In this document: positions 11,264 to 21,642 of the stretch, piece by piece
Numbering within the stretch: position 1 is the stretch's first letter
Layout of the letters: each line of letters starts with the position of its first letter
Assembly (NCBI RefSeq): GCF_001039355.2
Contig: NW_019775269.1
Coordinates: 186,001 to 250,000 of the forward strand
Direction: 5' to 3'
Length of the DNA: 64,000 nucleotides
From: Lingula anatina
Lineage: Eukaryota > Brachiopoda > Lingulata > Lingulida > Lingulidae
Program-made: the position numbers and the translations under genes
The notes under the pieces: generated by a model
What the model was told of the DNA's origin: nothing
The model's input: only the letters and a program-made list of their open reading frames with translations
The model's database searches: none

Positions 11264-12111
11264 TGTGTACTCTAACTGAGATACAGTAAGATAATCGTCT
11301 TGTAAGAGGCCAACGGAAAAACGCTAAAAACGTTGAAATTCAAGTCCAGGCAGATTGGTTAGTTTCTAAGGCGAGATTGCTGTTTGATATCTCAAATGAG
11401 CGAGATTCATAACCAGCTATACAATTTTCAGACAACTTTTAAAAGTTAAAACTGTATAGTTTTAGTTAATTGGTGATACATATTATAAGAGTACCTGGGG
11501 CGGATCCAGGATTATTTGAAAGGGGGGAGGTCCGCGGATGCGAAGCCGACCCTCACCCCTCTCCCCCCTCTCTTGGCGTGGGGTTTGGGGTCTGCTGAAG
11601 GGCCCCAAAATTTTTTGGTATTTTAGAGGGCGCACGGTGCCATTTGGTACGGTTTAGAACTATAATTCCGTTAGTCAAAATTCTAATTTGAAGAGCAACC
11701 TTCGAATCGAAGAGGGGGGGCGGGGGGGAGGGGGAGGGGAATCAGGACCCCCATGACACCCCTCCAAATCAGCCACTGAGTCTAGATATACAGATATATA
11801 AATATTACATAACGGCATATAATATGCTAGTGATTTAATACTGCACTGCATTTTGCCCAATCGTTCAAAATCAATTATGTTTTTTTTTAATATGTTGATG
11901 GATACCTTTTATTTGAAATAGTTAAATTGGGCTTGATAAATGGCAAAAGAGTTTAATTTGCGGGGCCACCCACCCTATTTAGTGAATAAGAGCAACAGTT
12001 ATAGAAAATATTAATTGGAATGAATTAGAAAACGTGGCAAATAAAGGAAAAAGGAAAATACATTATAAATTTAATGTGTCAAAAAAGATACATGTATATT
12101 TGTGCAATGAC

Positions 12112-12132
12112 AATAAAGATGGTTAATAAATG
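12112..12132 (+). terminator. Candidate poly(A) signal, copy 1
   Basis: Two AATAAA hexamers lie in a segment (tgcaatgacaataaag...ttaataaatgtacc) also found after copy 2 (23011) and copy 3 (35087), each followed by a conserved 'tgtgcactgacattcttg'-type stretch. This fits a shared mRNA 3' end, but it could be merely co-duplicated AT-rich DNA. Confidence 0.35.
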
Positions 12133-12758
12133 TACCATAAAATGAATTTGTGCACTGACATTCTTGTTTTATTTCAAACATACGTTACGGCAAAACAAAC
12201 ATCTGATACTGAGCCTAAAATAACATTTATATGGCGATTATTGTCGTAAATATCGGGTATAGAAGTCTTTACTTTAGCTTCGCTCATTTATCCATTGATG
12301 CTATAAATATTTTAAAACAATATTACAGGCCATCACGAAACGACAGATATATAAATTACTACATGTACATTTAATTTATGATGAAGACAAAGAAAAAGAA
12401 GAAAACAACAACAACAAAAAACAACCAAACTATCCATGAAGACAGCAAATGAATATTTTTATCAAATGCCAGTCCCTGAACCTCCCTGAACCTAGGTTAA
12501 GTGCCCAGAATATCCCACATAAATGATCTAAAATGTATATAAAAAGAGCACAGGTAGTTTTTTATATGCTGTTTCTCGGTGCATATTTGCAGAACCTAGT
12601 ACGTTCATCGAGGAAAAAATTTTTAAAAATTAACGAATTTTTAAAAAGAGGAAACGAATAAAGATAACCACTGAAGATTTATATTTGAAGTTATACCAGC
12701 ACAAAAGCTGACCATTTATGAAAACATGAAATTAAAATAATAACCATAATCAAACTCA

Positions 12759-12803
<45 letters not shown>
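12759..12803. repeat. (AAAT)n microsatellite
   Basis: About 11 pure AAAT/AATA units. Similar tracts sit at comparable positions downstream of copy 2 (24080-24103) and copy 3 (35603-35650), so a seed tract predates the duplications. Confidence 0.85.
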
Positions 12804-12806
<3 letters not shown>

Positions 12807-13800
12807 CAAACGGATCCCTGTTTGAATGAAGTGGTACCGGTAAATGTTAAAAAGGTCTCAGTTCACTGCATAATTTACGACTAAAGTTTTATGAACGTTA
12901 GGTGCTGGCAATGCTTTTAAACCATCCGAGCTTCAAGACATTCTTGTTGACCCTGAATTTGCTGTGTTATCTTTCTGCAGTGGTGGTAACTGGGTTGTTT
13001 ACTATTGTTAGTCGTTAAAAACCATTAAAAGAAATATATAAATAACACATATTTTGTGGTTCTTCTTATGTTTGTTTACTTCCATACTTTTATTAATTTC
13101 CATCTCTTTTGTACAGGAGGGGTGGATTCAGGATTATTTGAATGGGGGTCCCTCTGCGTGGGTTTCGGGGCCCTGTTCAGGTATCTAAAAGAAGGGTACA
13201 TGTGTATCTAAAATTATTCACCTATTGCATACTAGCATTTACTTTCAGATATTATCTTTCTGTAGCGGCCTTCTCCCTGTTTACACTAAGCGTAGTTGTA
13301 TAAATACCATAAGAGCATGTCAATCAACTTAAGTTACTCTACTAAACACTCCCCGCTCTTATTCGCTGCATGCTGTCACTTACTAACGTTACTTAAGTGT
13401 TAGAATGATTCTATACACATTAAAAGTTCATAAAAGCCTCAGTTCTTAAAATTTGATAAAGCCCATGGGATAAAAGTTTTAGATGATCGTACAGTCCTCA
13501 GTTTTGGCACAGTGTACTTATAAACCTTGCGCAAAGTGTGGGAACTTTCATTTATCTCTGGTAGCAAATGATGGATTTTGTGTCCTTCGGAGTACATGTT
13601 ATGCAATAATGTTTTAGATAGTTCATCTCTTCTACAAGCAAGAGTGATAATTTTACGTGTCAAGTGCCCCATCATAGGGCAGCTCTGGGAATATAATCTT
13701 ACATGCTCTAATCTGGATGGATTCAATTTTATCAACTTGTTGTTGAATGAGACCTGGGTGCCACACCTGAATGAAATAAAAGGTTGAAGTCAGCACCTAA

Positions 13801-14855
13801 GCCTCTCTCCACAGAAGTAAAAATGTATTTAGAATTTAGCTAGTCTTAGTACATGGAAAAAAGCGGAGACGCGTCCAGTACTGTTTTAAATAAAATCGTT
13901 TTTGGACTATAACCACAGTAAGTAGATGGCTTGCTTGCAACTGAACTACGGGGCTTTATTCTCTTTACCAGAGGTCCCTTCTAGCTGATACAAATTTGGG
14001 CGTTCATTTTTGTAACAGTTAGAGGGGCCTTGGTTAGAGAGTAACTGGGTCAACAGGGGAAGCATCATTTATCTATTTTATCGTTATGTATATATAATAC
14101 TTGTGGTGTGTGCAATGAAATTGCGCACATTTCCTGTACATACATAGTAAGTCTTTTGACGGTTTAAACTTTTACTTAAAACGGCGATGAACACGACCTG
14201 GCGCGCATATCTACAAATACCTTAACTGGCTACATGACTTCCTATCATCAAATTAGCGCGTACAATATTGCGTACAGCCTCAAATCTTGGTAAGAATAAC
14301 ATGCAATATTTTACCAGCAATTACTCCGTGTTGAGACTTCTAGTAAATGATCCGTCAGTACTCATCCAAAAAACGCCACATTACGAAGTCGATTCTAATT
14401 AATGAAAAAATATAATCCAGTTTCTCTGTCACTTCTCGTAGCTACATGTACCACTCCAGAGTGTTGAATGTGCAATACTAAAAAAATGGCGTGTTATGAT
14501 TTCCCGCATCATTTCCGGTCCTCGGTGTCAATGTTTTGAGCAAACAGAACTTTATCTCAGTGAAAAGATTCGCAGGTAATAACGCCAGACACCAATGTGG
14601 TTTTATCAGTGATCAATGATCGCAGGGCGGGTAAAATTGAAAAGGCGACAAAAACGTCACGAATGAAGTGTTTGCTTACTAGTGAGATAAGCGGTTCACT
14701 TAAGGCAAAACCGAGGAATAGGACACTGATAGTAAGTCCACCCACCTCCCCATTGCACCACCCCATTAACATTCCAGTAAAAGCTCATAAAACTATAAAA
14801 AATAATGTATTTCCCAATATAAAAAGTTAAGTGAAGAAACATACATGTACCTCTC

Positions 14856-14904
<49 letters not shown>

Positions 14905-15245
14905 CGCACACACACACACACACACACAAAGAAAAAAAAGAGAGAGAAGCACGCGCACACACAGAAACACGGGCACACATATGTGTATATATATATATAT
15001 GCATTCCTTCTTCCCTTATACACACCAACACGCTCTAACGTACACTCACACTCACTCTCTCTCTCTCTCTCGTGCGCGCGCACACACACACTCGCACACA
15101 CACACGCACACACACACAGGGTGGTACAAATAAACACACACACCAAAACACACACACACACAAACACGTAGTCCAGGTAACGTATAGGTTTCTACACTCT
15201 CAATTTGGACCCGTAGATAATATGATGTTTTCAACTGCCACTCAT
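13801..15245. repeat. Duplicated block A2
   Basis: Colinear with block A1 (1212-2650), and lacking the 562-bp MITE at its left edge. It includes expanded (CT)n and (CA)n tracts at 14855-15175. It is followed by a B block (16243-16760) but by no copy of the gene, so A2-B2 is a gene-less module. Confidence 0.75.
14852..15175. repeat. Compound (CT)n/(CA)n/(AT)n microsatellite
   Basis: Runs of CT (14855-14897), CA (14897-14928), AT (14986-15000), CT (15055-15071) and CA (15080-15118 and beyond) are separated by short linkers. The low-complexity open frames on both strands here are artefacts. Confidence 0.9.
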
Positions 15246-15390
15246 GTCCACACGTTCATATCGACTATATTCGAAATACATGTAGGTTCATGTAGCTGCT
15301 ACTAAATATGCACATGTATTTATTCTGTAGTCGTTCATATATCTCTTAACTTCTTTGCTTCTATTATTTTTCATCCATATTGTACATGCA

Positions 15391-16240
15391 CACCCCCCCG
15401 GACAATTCCCCCCGGACTATTCCCCCCGGACAATTCCCCCCAGGACCCCCCCCCCCCAGGATAATTCCCCCCTCCCGGACGATTCCCCCCCGAAAGAATA
15501 TATATTTATATATACAATATAAAGTAAAGAGTACAAAGTTCAAATCTTTTCATCCATTTTATGAATATTTCTCAGTTTGATGATGCAACTCGAGGACAGA
15601 TAATATTCATTAAATTAAACAAATTATTTTCAAGTAGTACAAGTACAGAAAATTTTAGAGATATAAGTACAGAACATTTTGTTAAAAATCTGATCAAAGT
15701 ACATCTCTAGTTAAGGTGGGGTAAACAGATGATCTCACTCATCCAGGTGACCCTTTGATAAATTAACTGTCACTTTTTTAAAAGTTAAATTAAAATTGCT
15801 TAATTACTATCCCCCCCCCCTTGATTAAGTCTTGAATCAAGGTGCATCTCTAGGGAGAGGTGGGGTAAACAGATTTTCTCGCTTATCCAGGTATCCATTT
15901 GATTATTTGTCACTTTTAATTGCTTGACCACTACCCACCTACTCACTACCCACCACAATAAAATATTCATAAAATATCTGTTTACCTGTTTACCCAAACT
16001 TTACCTGAAGGATAGGTGGTTATACTTTGATTAGATGTTTAATAAAACTTTCTGTACAAGTACTAAATGAAAAAGGACTTTGTTATGAAATAATTTGTTT
16101 CATGATGAAGTTGCATTGTCTTACTAAAATATTAATAAAATGGATGAAATGTTTTAAACTTTACACTTTTTACATTATATTTGTGTATAAATAGATATTT
16201 CTTGGGGGGAATCGTCCGGGGGGGAATTGTCCTTGTCCTA
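15391..16240. mobile_element. Foldback-like element with G/C-run terminal repeats
   Basis: The left end carries tandem 'ggacaattcccccc' and 'ggacgattcccccc' units. The right end carries their complement (ggggggaatcgtccgg...ggggaattgtcc). Inverted similarity continues inward for about 100 bp (ending 'tcatccattttat.aatattt'). Inside, about 115 bp is duplicated (15708-15815 and 15850-15960; landmark ggtggggtaaacaga). The paralogous sites at 2950-2975 and 17640-17665 read straight from 'catattgtaca' to 'ttcacaatg', so this is an insertion. No coding frame. Confidence 0.75.
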
Positions 16241-16242
16241 GA

Positions 16243-16760
16243 ATCATTCACAATGTTTGTGGTGAATAAGATAACGTTATATTGAACCTCATAGTCCTAG
16301 AGAAGATGATTTCATCTGCAGGGTTAACCTTTATCCTGACCACAGACACATGAGAGGAAAACACGTGTCCATTTGGCAAGTAAATCACATAACGTATTAA
16401 TGCTAACAATTCCAGTCAATGGTCAAAAAGGTACTTGATATTTTATGTTAAAAATTGTTATAGTCAATCAATCATGGTGAAGAGTGTTTTCTCATTAAAA
16501 GCCCACTTTTTTCACTATCGAAATTTGAAAAAAAGACCTTCATTTATAGTGTAAACATTGTAAATAAATCTAGCAAACATTTTACGTATATTGAGTGCAG
16601 GAAAACTTTAGATAAATAACTGTTTTATAAGCTACATATATGTATTTCACTTGAGCCTTAATCCCGTGCATTAGATATAAACTTTTAAAAGAGTGCACTA
16701 AATCAGGCAATTCCGGTAGAAATGATTAAAGATAAGTTGAATTAAGCAGTAAATAAGTTT
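16243..16760. repeat. Duplicated block B2 (gene-less module)
   Basis: Matches blocks B1 and B3, but is followed by another A-type block (A3) rather than by a gene of the tandem family. Confidence 0.65.
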
Positions 16761-16864
16761 TAAGGCTACTAGTAGTAAAACGACCAAAGGCATAGAAAAA
16801 TTACCCTTGGCTTATAAGTTTTTATAAAAAAATTAAAACTTACTTCCCAAAAGGCCAGAGATTA

Positions 16865-17298
16865 AATGCTCAATGATCGCGGGGCGGGTAAAATTGAAAA
16901 GTCGACAAAAACGTCACGAATGAGGTGTTTGCTTACTAGTGAGATAAGCGGTTCATTTAAGGCAAAACCAAGAAAGAGGATTTTGGCAGCACGTCCTTTA
17001 CCCCATAGCCCCACCCCATCAACATTCCAGTAAAAGATCTTAAAACTGTATATTGTCCACATAAAACAATGTGTTGACCAAAATAAAAGTTTTAGTGAAG
17101 AAATAGACATGTATATATCAGTCTCTCTCTCTCTTTCTCTCTTTTGTTCTTGCACATGCGAGCGCATGCATACCCACGCACGCACACGCCCATACTCATA
17201 CACACGTGTTCCAGGTAACCTGTAGGTTTATGCATTCTCAATTTCACAAGGTGCTTTTAATGCGACGTAGATAAGCATGATGTTTTCAACTGCAACCC
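16865..17298. repeat. Duplicated block A3 (partial)
   Basis: Corresponds to the last third of A1 and A2, with the (CT)n tract reduced to about 30 bp and the (CA)n tract decayed to cgcacgcaca. It lies upstream of gene copy 2. Confidence 0.65.
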
Positions 17299-17299
17299 A

Positions 17300-17509
17300 T
17301 CCCTAGATCGATCTAACAAGCCGCTTCGAAGTCTGGGGCGCTTCGACGTCTGGGGCGCCCACTTAAGTTGCTAAACGATAGTTAATTCCCCCTTTCAGCC
17401 TCAGCAGGCGAGACAGACATCTAAGCCGCCCAAGTTAATTGCAATTAAGCAAGAACCCCCTCGGAGATAGTTCGATCCAAAGTTGGTACGATAGGGTCTG
17501 GGAATGGTC
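17300..17509. mobile_element. MITE of the TAGATCGATC family, opposite orientation
   Basis: Starts ccctagatcgatct and ends gggtctgggaatggtc. The interior has the shared 'ggtaattaa'/'ttaattac' centre and 'gacagacatctaagc'. Same family as 9598-9810, 9855-10016 and 51816-52075. Confidence 0.6.
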
Positions 17510-17559
17510 TCATAAGCACACCTGTTCACGTGAACACCTATTCAAAGGAGGTAGAAAAA

Positions 17560-18165
17560 ATTATTTAGTTATAAATTAACAATTTGCCGACATTATAAGA
17601 AGTTATATCTGTTAACTTCTTTGCTTTTATTAGTTTCCGTCCATATTGTACACATTCACAATGAATGTGGTGCATAAGGTTATGTTACAGTTATATGAAA
17701 CCTCATAGGTCTAAGAGCCATAGACACAAGAGATGCAATTCCGTGTACGTTTGGCAAGTAAATCACGTTTCAATGCCAACAATTGCAGTCAACGGTCAAA
17801 AAAGTATACTATTTTAAAAATTGTTATAGCCAATAAATTAAGGGGAAGAGGATTTTCTTATCAAAATCCCCCTTTTCTCACTATTGAAATTTGAAAAATT
17901 TTATCAGTCAATTCCTGTAGAAAATATTAAAGAGGACCTTGCAATTGGCAATTGAAGAAAGCCTTAAAGTTTAATAAACAACCTTAAAGTTGTATTATCT
18001 TGTACTGAATTATCAATTGTAAATACTTTAAATGCATTCGTCCTATAAGAGGTAAATCATAATCTAATAGTACCCGTTAGAGACATTGCCATCTATTAGA
18101 TCATCACATTGTACAAGCACTTCTAAGACTAACAAGGAGGTAGGTAAGTTATATATGATATGGCC
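17560..18165. repeat. Duplicated block B3
   Basis: Matches B1, B2 and B4. It leads directly into the promoter of gene copy 2. Confidence 0.65.
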
Positions 18166-18228
18166 TAATAAACAAAATAATAATAAAGAGTCCAGAAATG
18201 AGTTAATGATCTAACTTGTCAGTTTTTA

Positions 18229-18310
18229 ATTGGTCATAATATAAGTATATAAATGGTAACAGCGGCATTATTTTATCAGTGTCTCGTGGAAGCTGGAAGG
18301 GTCAACACGG
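18229..18310 (+). promoter_or_regulatory. Candidate promoter and 5'-UTR exon of tandem copy 2
   Basis: An inverted CCAAT box (ATTGG, 18229-18233) lies just upstream of a TATA box (TATATAAA, 18246-18253). About 30-60 bp further, 'gtggaagctgg...gtcaacacgg' is followed by GTAAAT at 18311, a usable splice donor. The same arrangement occurs before copy 3. The acceptor is at 18645-18646, four bases before the exon 1 ATG. I infer a noncoding first exon. Confidence 0.5.
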
Positions 18311-18650
18311 GTAAATCTGCAGTATTGATATTCTAAGCATTTCTTTTGATTTAATTGATATAGGAATGTAAAATTGTGTTAGAAATCACAATACAATAGA
18401 TAATGACGTGCTTTATATCACATGGTGTTCATCATCGAAAAAGTCGAGGCGACAGTAAACATGTTTTGTAATGTTTGCACTTGGTAAATTTGGTGAAAAT
18501 GTACATGTCTGAAAAATAATACAACCTTAATATTAATATGTGGAACCTTAATATGTGGAGAGTCAACATAATACAAATTCGACTTATTAGTTTGGAATGT
18601 TGGATGGAGAATAATTTCATTGAATCATAACAATTTACCTTCAAAGGCGC

Positions 18651-21170
18651 ATGGACTGCACGAAGCTGAAACCCCAAGTTTCCACGAGGGAGGACAATAG
18701 GAGCAGACCAAGCGAAGATGCAGGAACAGGACGTGGACGCTGAGCCTGTAGTCCATATTAGTTGTGAGGAGACTGCAGGACCTGAACCTGAAGGTAATTA
18801 ATTGATTATTGTACCGTATTAGTTTGATTTTTGGCAAATAGTTAATGCACGAAAAATATGGCAAAATCAGTCAGTCGGAAGCGGGGATGGAACGGATGCA
18901 AGAGGAATCGGTGAGTCTGAGTTCCTCTGAGTTGGGGTGGGAGGGGGAGGGGCAAGCATCAGGACTTGGAAACTGTGATCGCTGTCAAGCAACACATAGT
19001 CCTATCTTCCTGATGTGCGTCCGACCGTGTTTGAAAGCCCGGCGTCTTTTCTGTCCTGGACCCCTCATCATCGGAATGTGGTGATGGTGGTGGGGGAAGG
19101 GGGTACATAAACCCGGCCGCATAGTTCAGTATTATTCCCATAATCAATACGTTTAGGCCGTACGTGGAGTTATCTATACTGTCATCCATTTAAAGTCAGG
19201 ATATAGACCTGCTCCAAACAAAAACGCCATCCGTTCTCTTCACTAAGTTGACTTCAGTTTGCTCATATTTTTTTTTTATTGTTTTCTTTTAGGGGGTAAC
19301 AAACTTTTGAAACTATCCATTGAAGTATCGGACGAGGGGGTAGAAACAGAGTTGAATAACAGATCTTCAGCTGGTCAATACAATATCCGCATACAAGATA
19401 CCATGGCAGAATTGGGTGTGCAAAGTTCCCAACACCAACTGACCCCGGGAAGCATCATTCTTAGCATGAACGTCGATGGGTTGGAATCCATGGAAAATTT
19501 ATTGCAGGCAAAAAGAAGCGGAGAGCTGGAGAAGCGCCTGGGGAAGTTGTTCCTAACCCCAGAAGTCACCAAAGGAAAGGACGTTTCTTTGAAAGTCAAT
19601 ATACAAAATGAGGAGAGATTGGAGATGTTGGTCGATTTGAGGCATTCGCTTTATAATGAGAAGGGTGAGTACATACTGTGTTGTGCTTATTGTTAGCGGA
19701 AGATTACCCACAAACAATTTTATTACAGCCTCAAGTTTACAAAAACTTAAGCTGTACCCGTTTCCTTCAATTTTTCTTTTTCTGTTGTTATTATCTGTGT
19801 TGGTTTGTTATGTTTTAAGCATTCAAATTACGAACGATGTTTTATTGACGGAAATCTTTAAACAGAAGAGAAGATGTCTAAACGTATTCTAGCATTCTTT
19901 ATTTTTGTCCAAAGCGTCCGAGGGAACTAGTGATCAGAGTGTGCGATTTGCCTACTGTGCAAAGAGACGAAAGTGGTTTTGGACCCCGTACAACAAAAAT
20001 CATATCTGGATGGAGGTAAGAAGTTGACAGGGCAGGGTACATGTTTGAGATTTTATTCATGTCCTTTGGGCTCATTCCGAAAGAAACTTTCGTTCTACAA
20101 AAATAGATCCAACTCCAAGGGAATTCTGAATGCTTATTATTAAGTTATATTTCTGTCTGCCTGTTAGCAGCATTATGCAAAATGGCATGCAGTTATTTTG
20201 ATGAAATTTTCAGTATAGGTCAGAAATAGGCCAAATATTTGTCGTGATTGCTTAATTTATTAAGCAAAAAAGATAATATATCAGTTAGATTACTTTTGGA
20301 TAATGGGAATCTAGCTAATTTAAAGTTTTCATTTACTACTTAACAATTGAAAGAAATTATCTGCCTTGGTGGAGGTTTGCGCTAACTTGGTGCTTTATAC
20401 ATGTAGTCACTTCTGGTTTTCGGAGATGAAAAGTAGTCATGGATTAATTCCTTGGCAAACCAATTCCTACGTGTGAAAGAAACGTAGTTTAATGATATTA
20501 AATTTAATCAATTAACATTATTTTTAAAATGATACTATTGTATATTCCAGGTAAGCTACGAGAGCGTCCAAAGTGGCCCTCGTAAAGGAGAGATTCCAGA
20601 GGAGAAATACCTGAATATCATACAATTTCTACAAAAAGAGAGACCAAAATGGGAGCTTAACAGTGCTGACTGCATCATATGTGCGTAATGGTATTAAATT
20701 ATTAATGGCCACTGTTGTTAATTAACTTCTGTTTTGGTCTTTTATTCCCTTTTTTTCCAAATTTCTTTCTGCACTTTTCATCCGTTGTATGTTTATTAAA
20801 AAAAAATCATACACATCGTCAAAGCGGACGTCACTAATTTCAAAATTGTTATCATAGTTTAGAAATGTAGCTATATGATATAACGTTTAGTTATAGGCAT
20901 TGCAAATATATACTTATATCAAGGTAATTGATAAAAAAGATGTTTATTATATTTTTTATGATAAGGCAACCTGGTAAGCGCTGGAAAGATGCGCAAACCA
21001 GATATGGCTAAGAGCGCTTGTAAGTAGAAAACACTTCATGTTACGAACAACATAATTACGATATTTACAACATAGCCGGCTTTTCATATAGGGTATGGAT
21101 GGTTCTGTAAATTAAACACTAATTTTGCCTTATTTGTTTTAAAATTCATTGGGTCATTTGTGTTATTTAC

Positions 21171-21216
<46 letters not shown>

Positions 21217-21642
21217 AGGTGCTCAGCTGCCTACAGCCCAAGAACCAGAGGCAGGAACCTGCGCTGAGCCTGCAATCACTGCAGTCGGTGAACACAGTGA
21301 AGGACAAATACCTGTATTTAAAAGCAATCGGTCAGTAGATACAAGTACTGTACTTTCAACAACTTAAGATGATAATACTGAAAGTATGTTTGTCTTCTAA
21401 GAAGCTTGATGCCTTTTCCAAATGATAACCTGCTTAATTTATTTGAAGATGGGCTTCACTGGGCCTTGGTCCCGTATATTTGATTATTTACCAAATAATC
21501 TTTTTTTTTTGCCTCACGTAGCCTTTCCTCACCTCCGATGAAGGATGCAGAATTCAGGGGATCTCTTGGCTCGGGTATAGGACCCTTCCTGCAAGCTTCA
21601 CCAGGAAGAAATAGCCCTGGTGTCCTAGCTTGCGCACAATGA
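18651..21642 (+). CDS. Tandem family copy 2: TRADD-N-like domain protein with degraded N-terminus
   Basis: Coding exons: 18651-18793 (first ATG; frame broken), 19293-19664, 19915-20015, 20551-20680, 20966-21019, 21219-21330, 21522-21642. All sites are GT-AG, with the same phases as copies 1 and 3. The first ATG reads MDCTKLKP: Gly2 has become Asp, and the frame then ends after about 30 codons, because the exon is 143 nt rather than 1 mod 3. A second ATG at 18718-18720 is in the correct frame and gives 321 codons, starting MQEQDVDAEP and lacking any acylation signal. Exon 2 is nearly identical to copy 3 in the core from GSIILS to KGK. Exon 3 has VRFAYCAKRRKWFWTP, and exon 4 again ends CIICA-stop if unspliced (TAA 20686-20688). 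The last exon ends ...GVLACAQ. Either a non-anchored variant or a decaying copy. Confidence 0.7.
21173..21214. repeat. (AAT)n microsatellite beside a splice acceptor
   Basis: About 14 pure AAT units end four bases before the ACAG acceptor of exon 6 of copy 2. They replace the normal pyrimidine tract, which may weaken splicing of that exon. Copies 1 and 3 lack the expansion. Confidence 0.85.

Larger units (their letters stand above)
11264..13790. other. 3' flank of tandem copy 1 and spacer to unit 2
   Basis: Holds the probable 3' UTR, two copies of a 'gg.ggat(c/t)caggattatttgaa' repeat (11500 and 13120), a G-run/C-run segment at 11717-11750 and an (AAAT)n tract at 12759-12803. The segment around 12090-12180 is conserved downstream of copies 2 and 3. 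No further gene recognised. Confidence 0.45.

Noticed and set aside
14793-15171. Cys-Val / Thr-His rich open frames on both strands
   Set aside because: Products of the compound CT/CA microsatellite.
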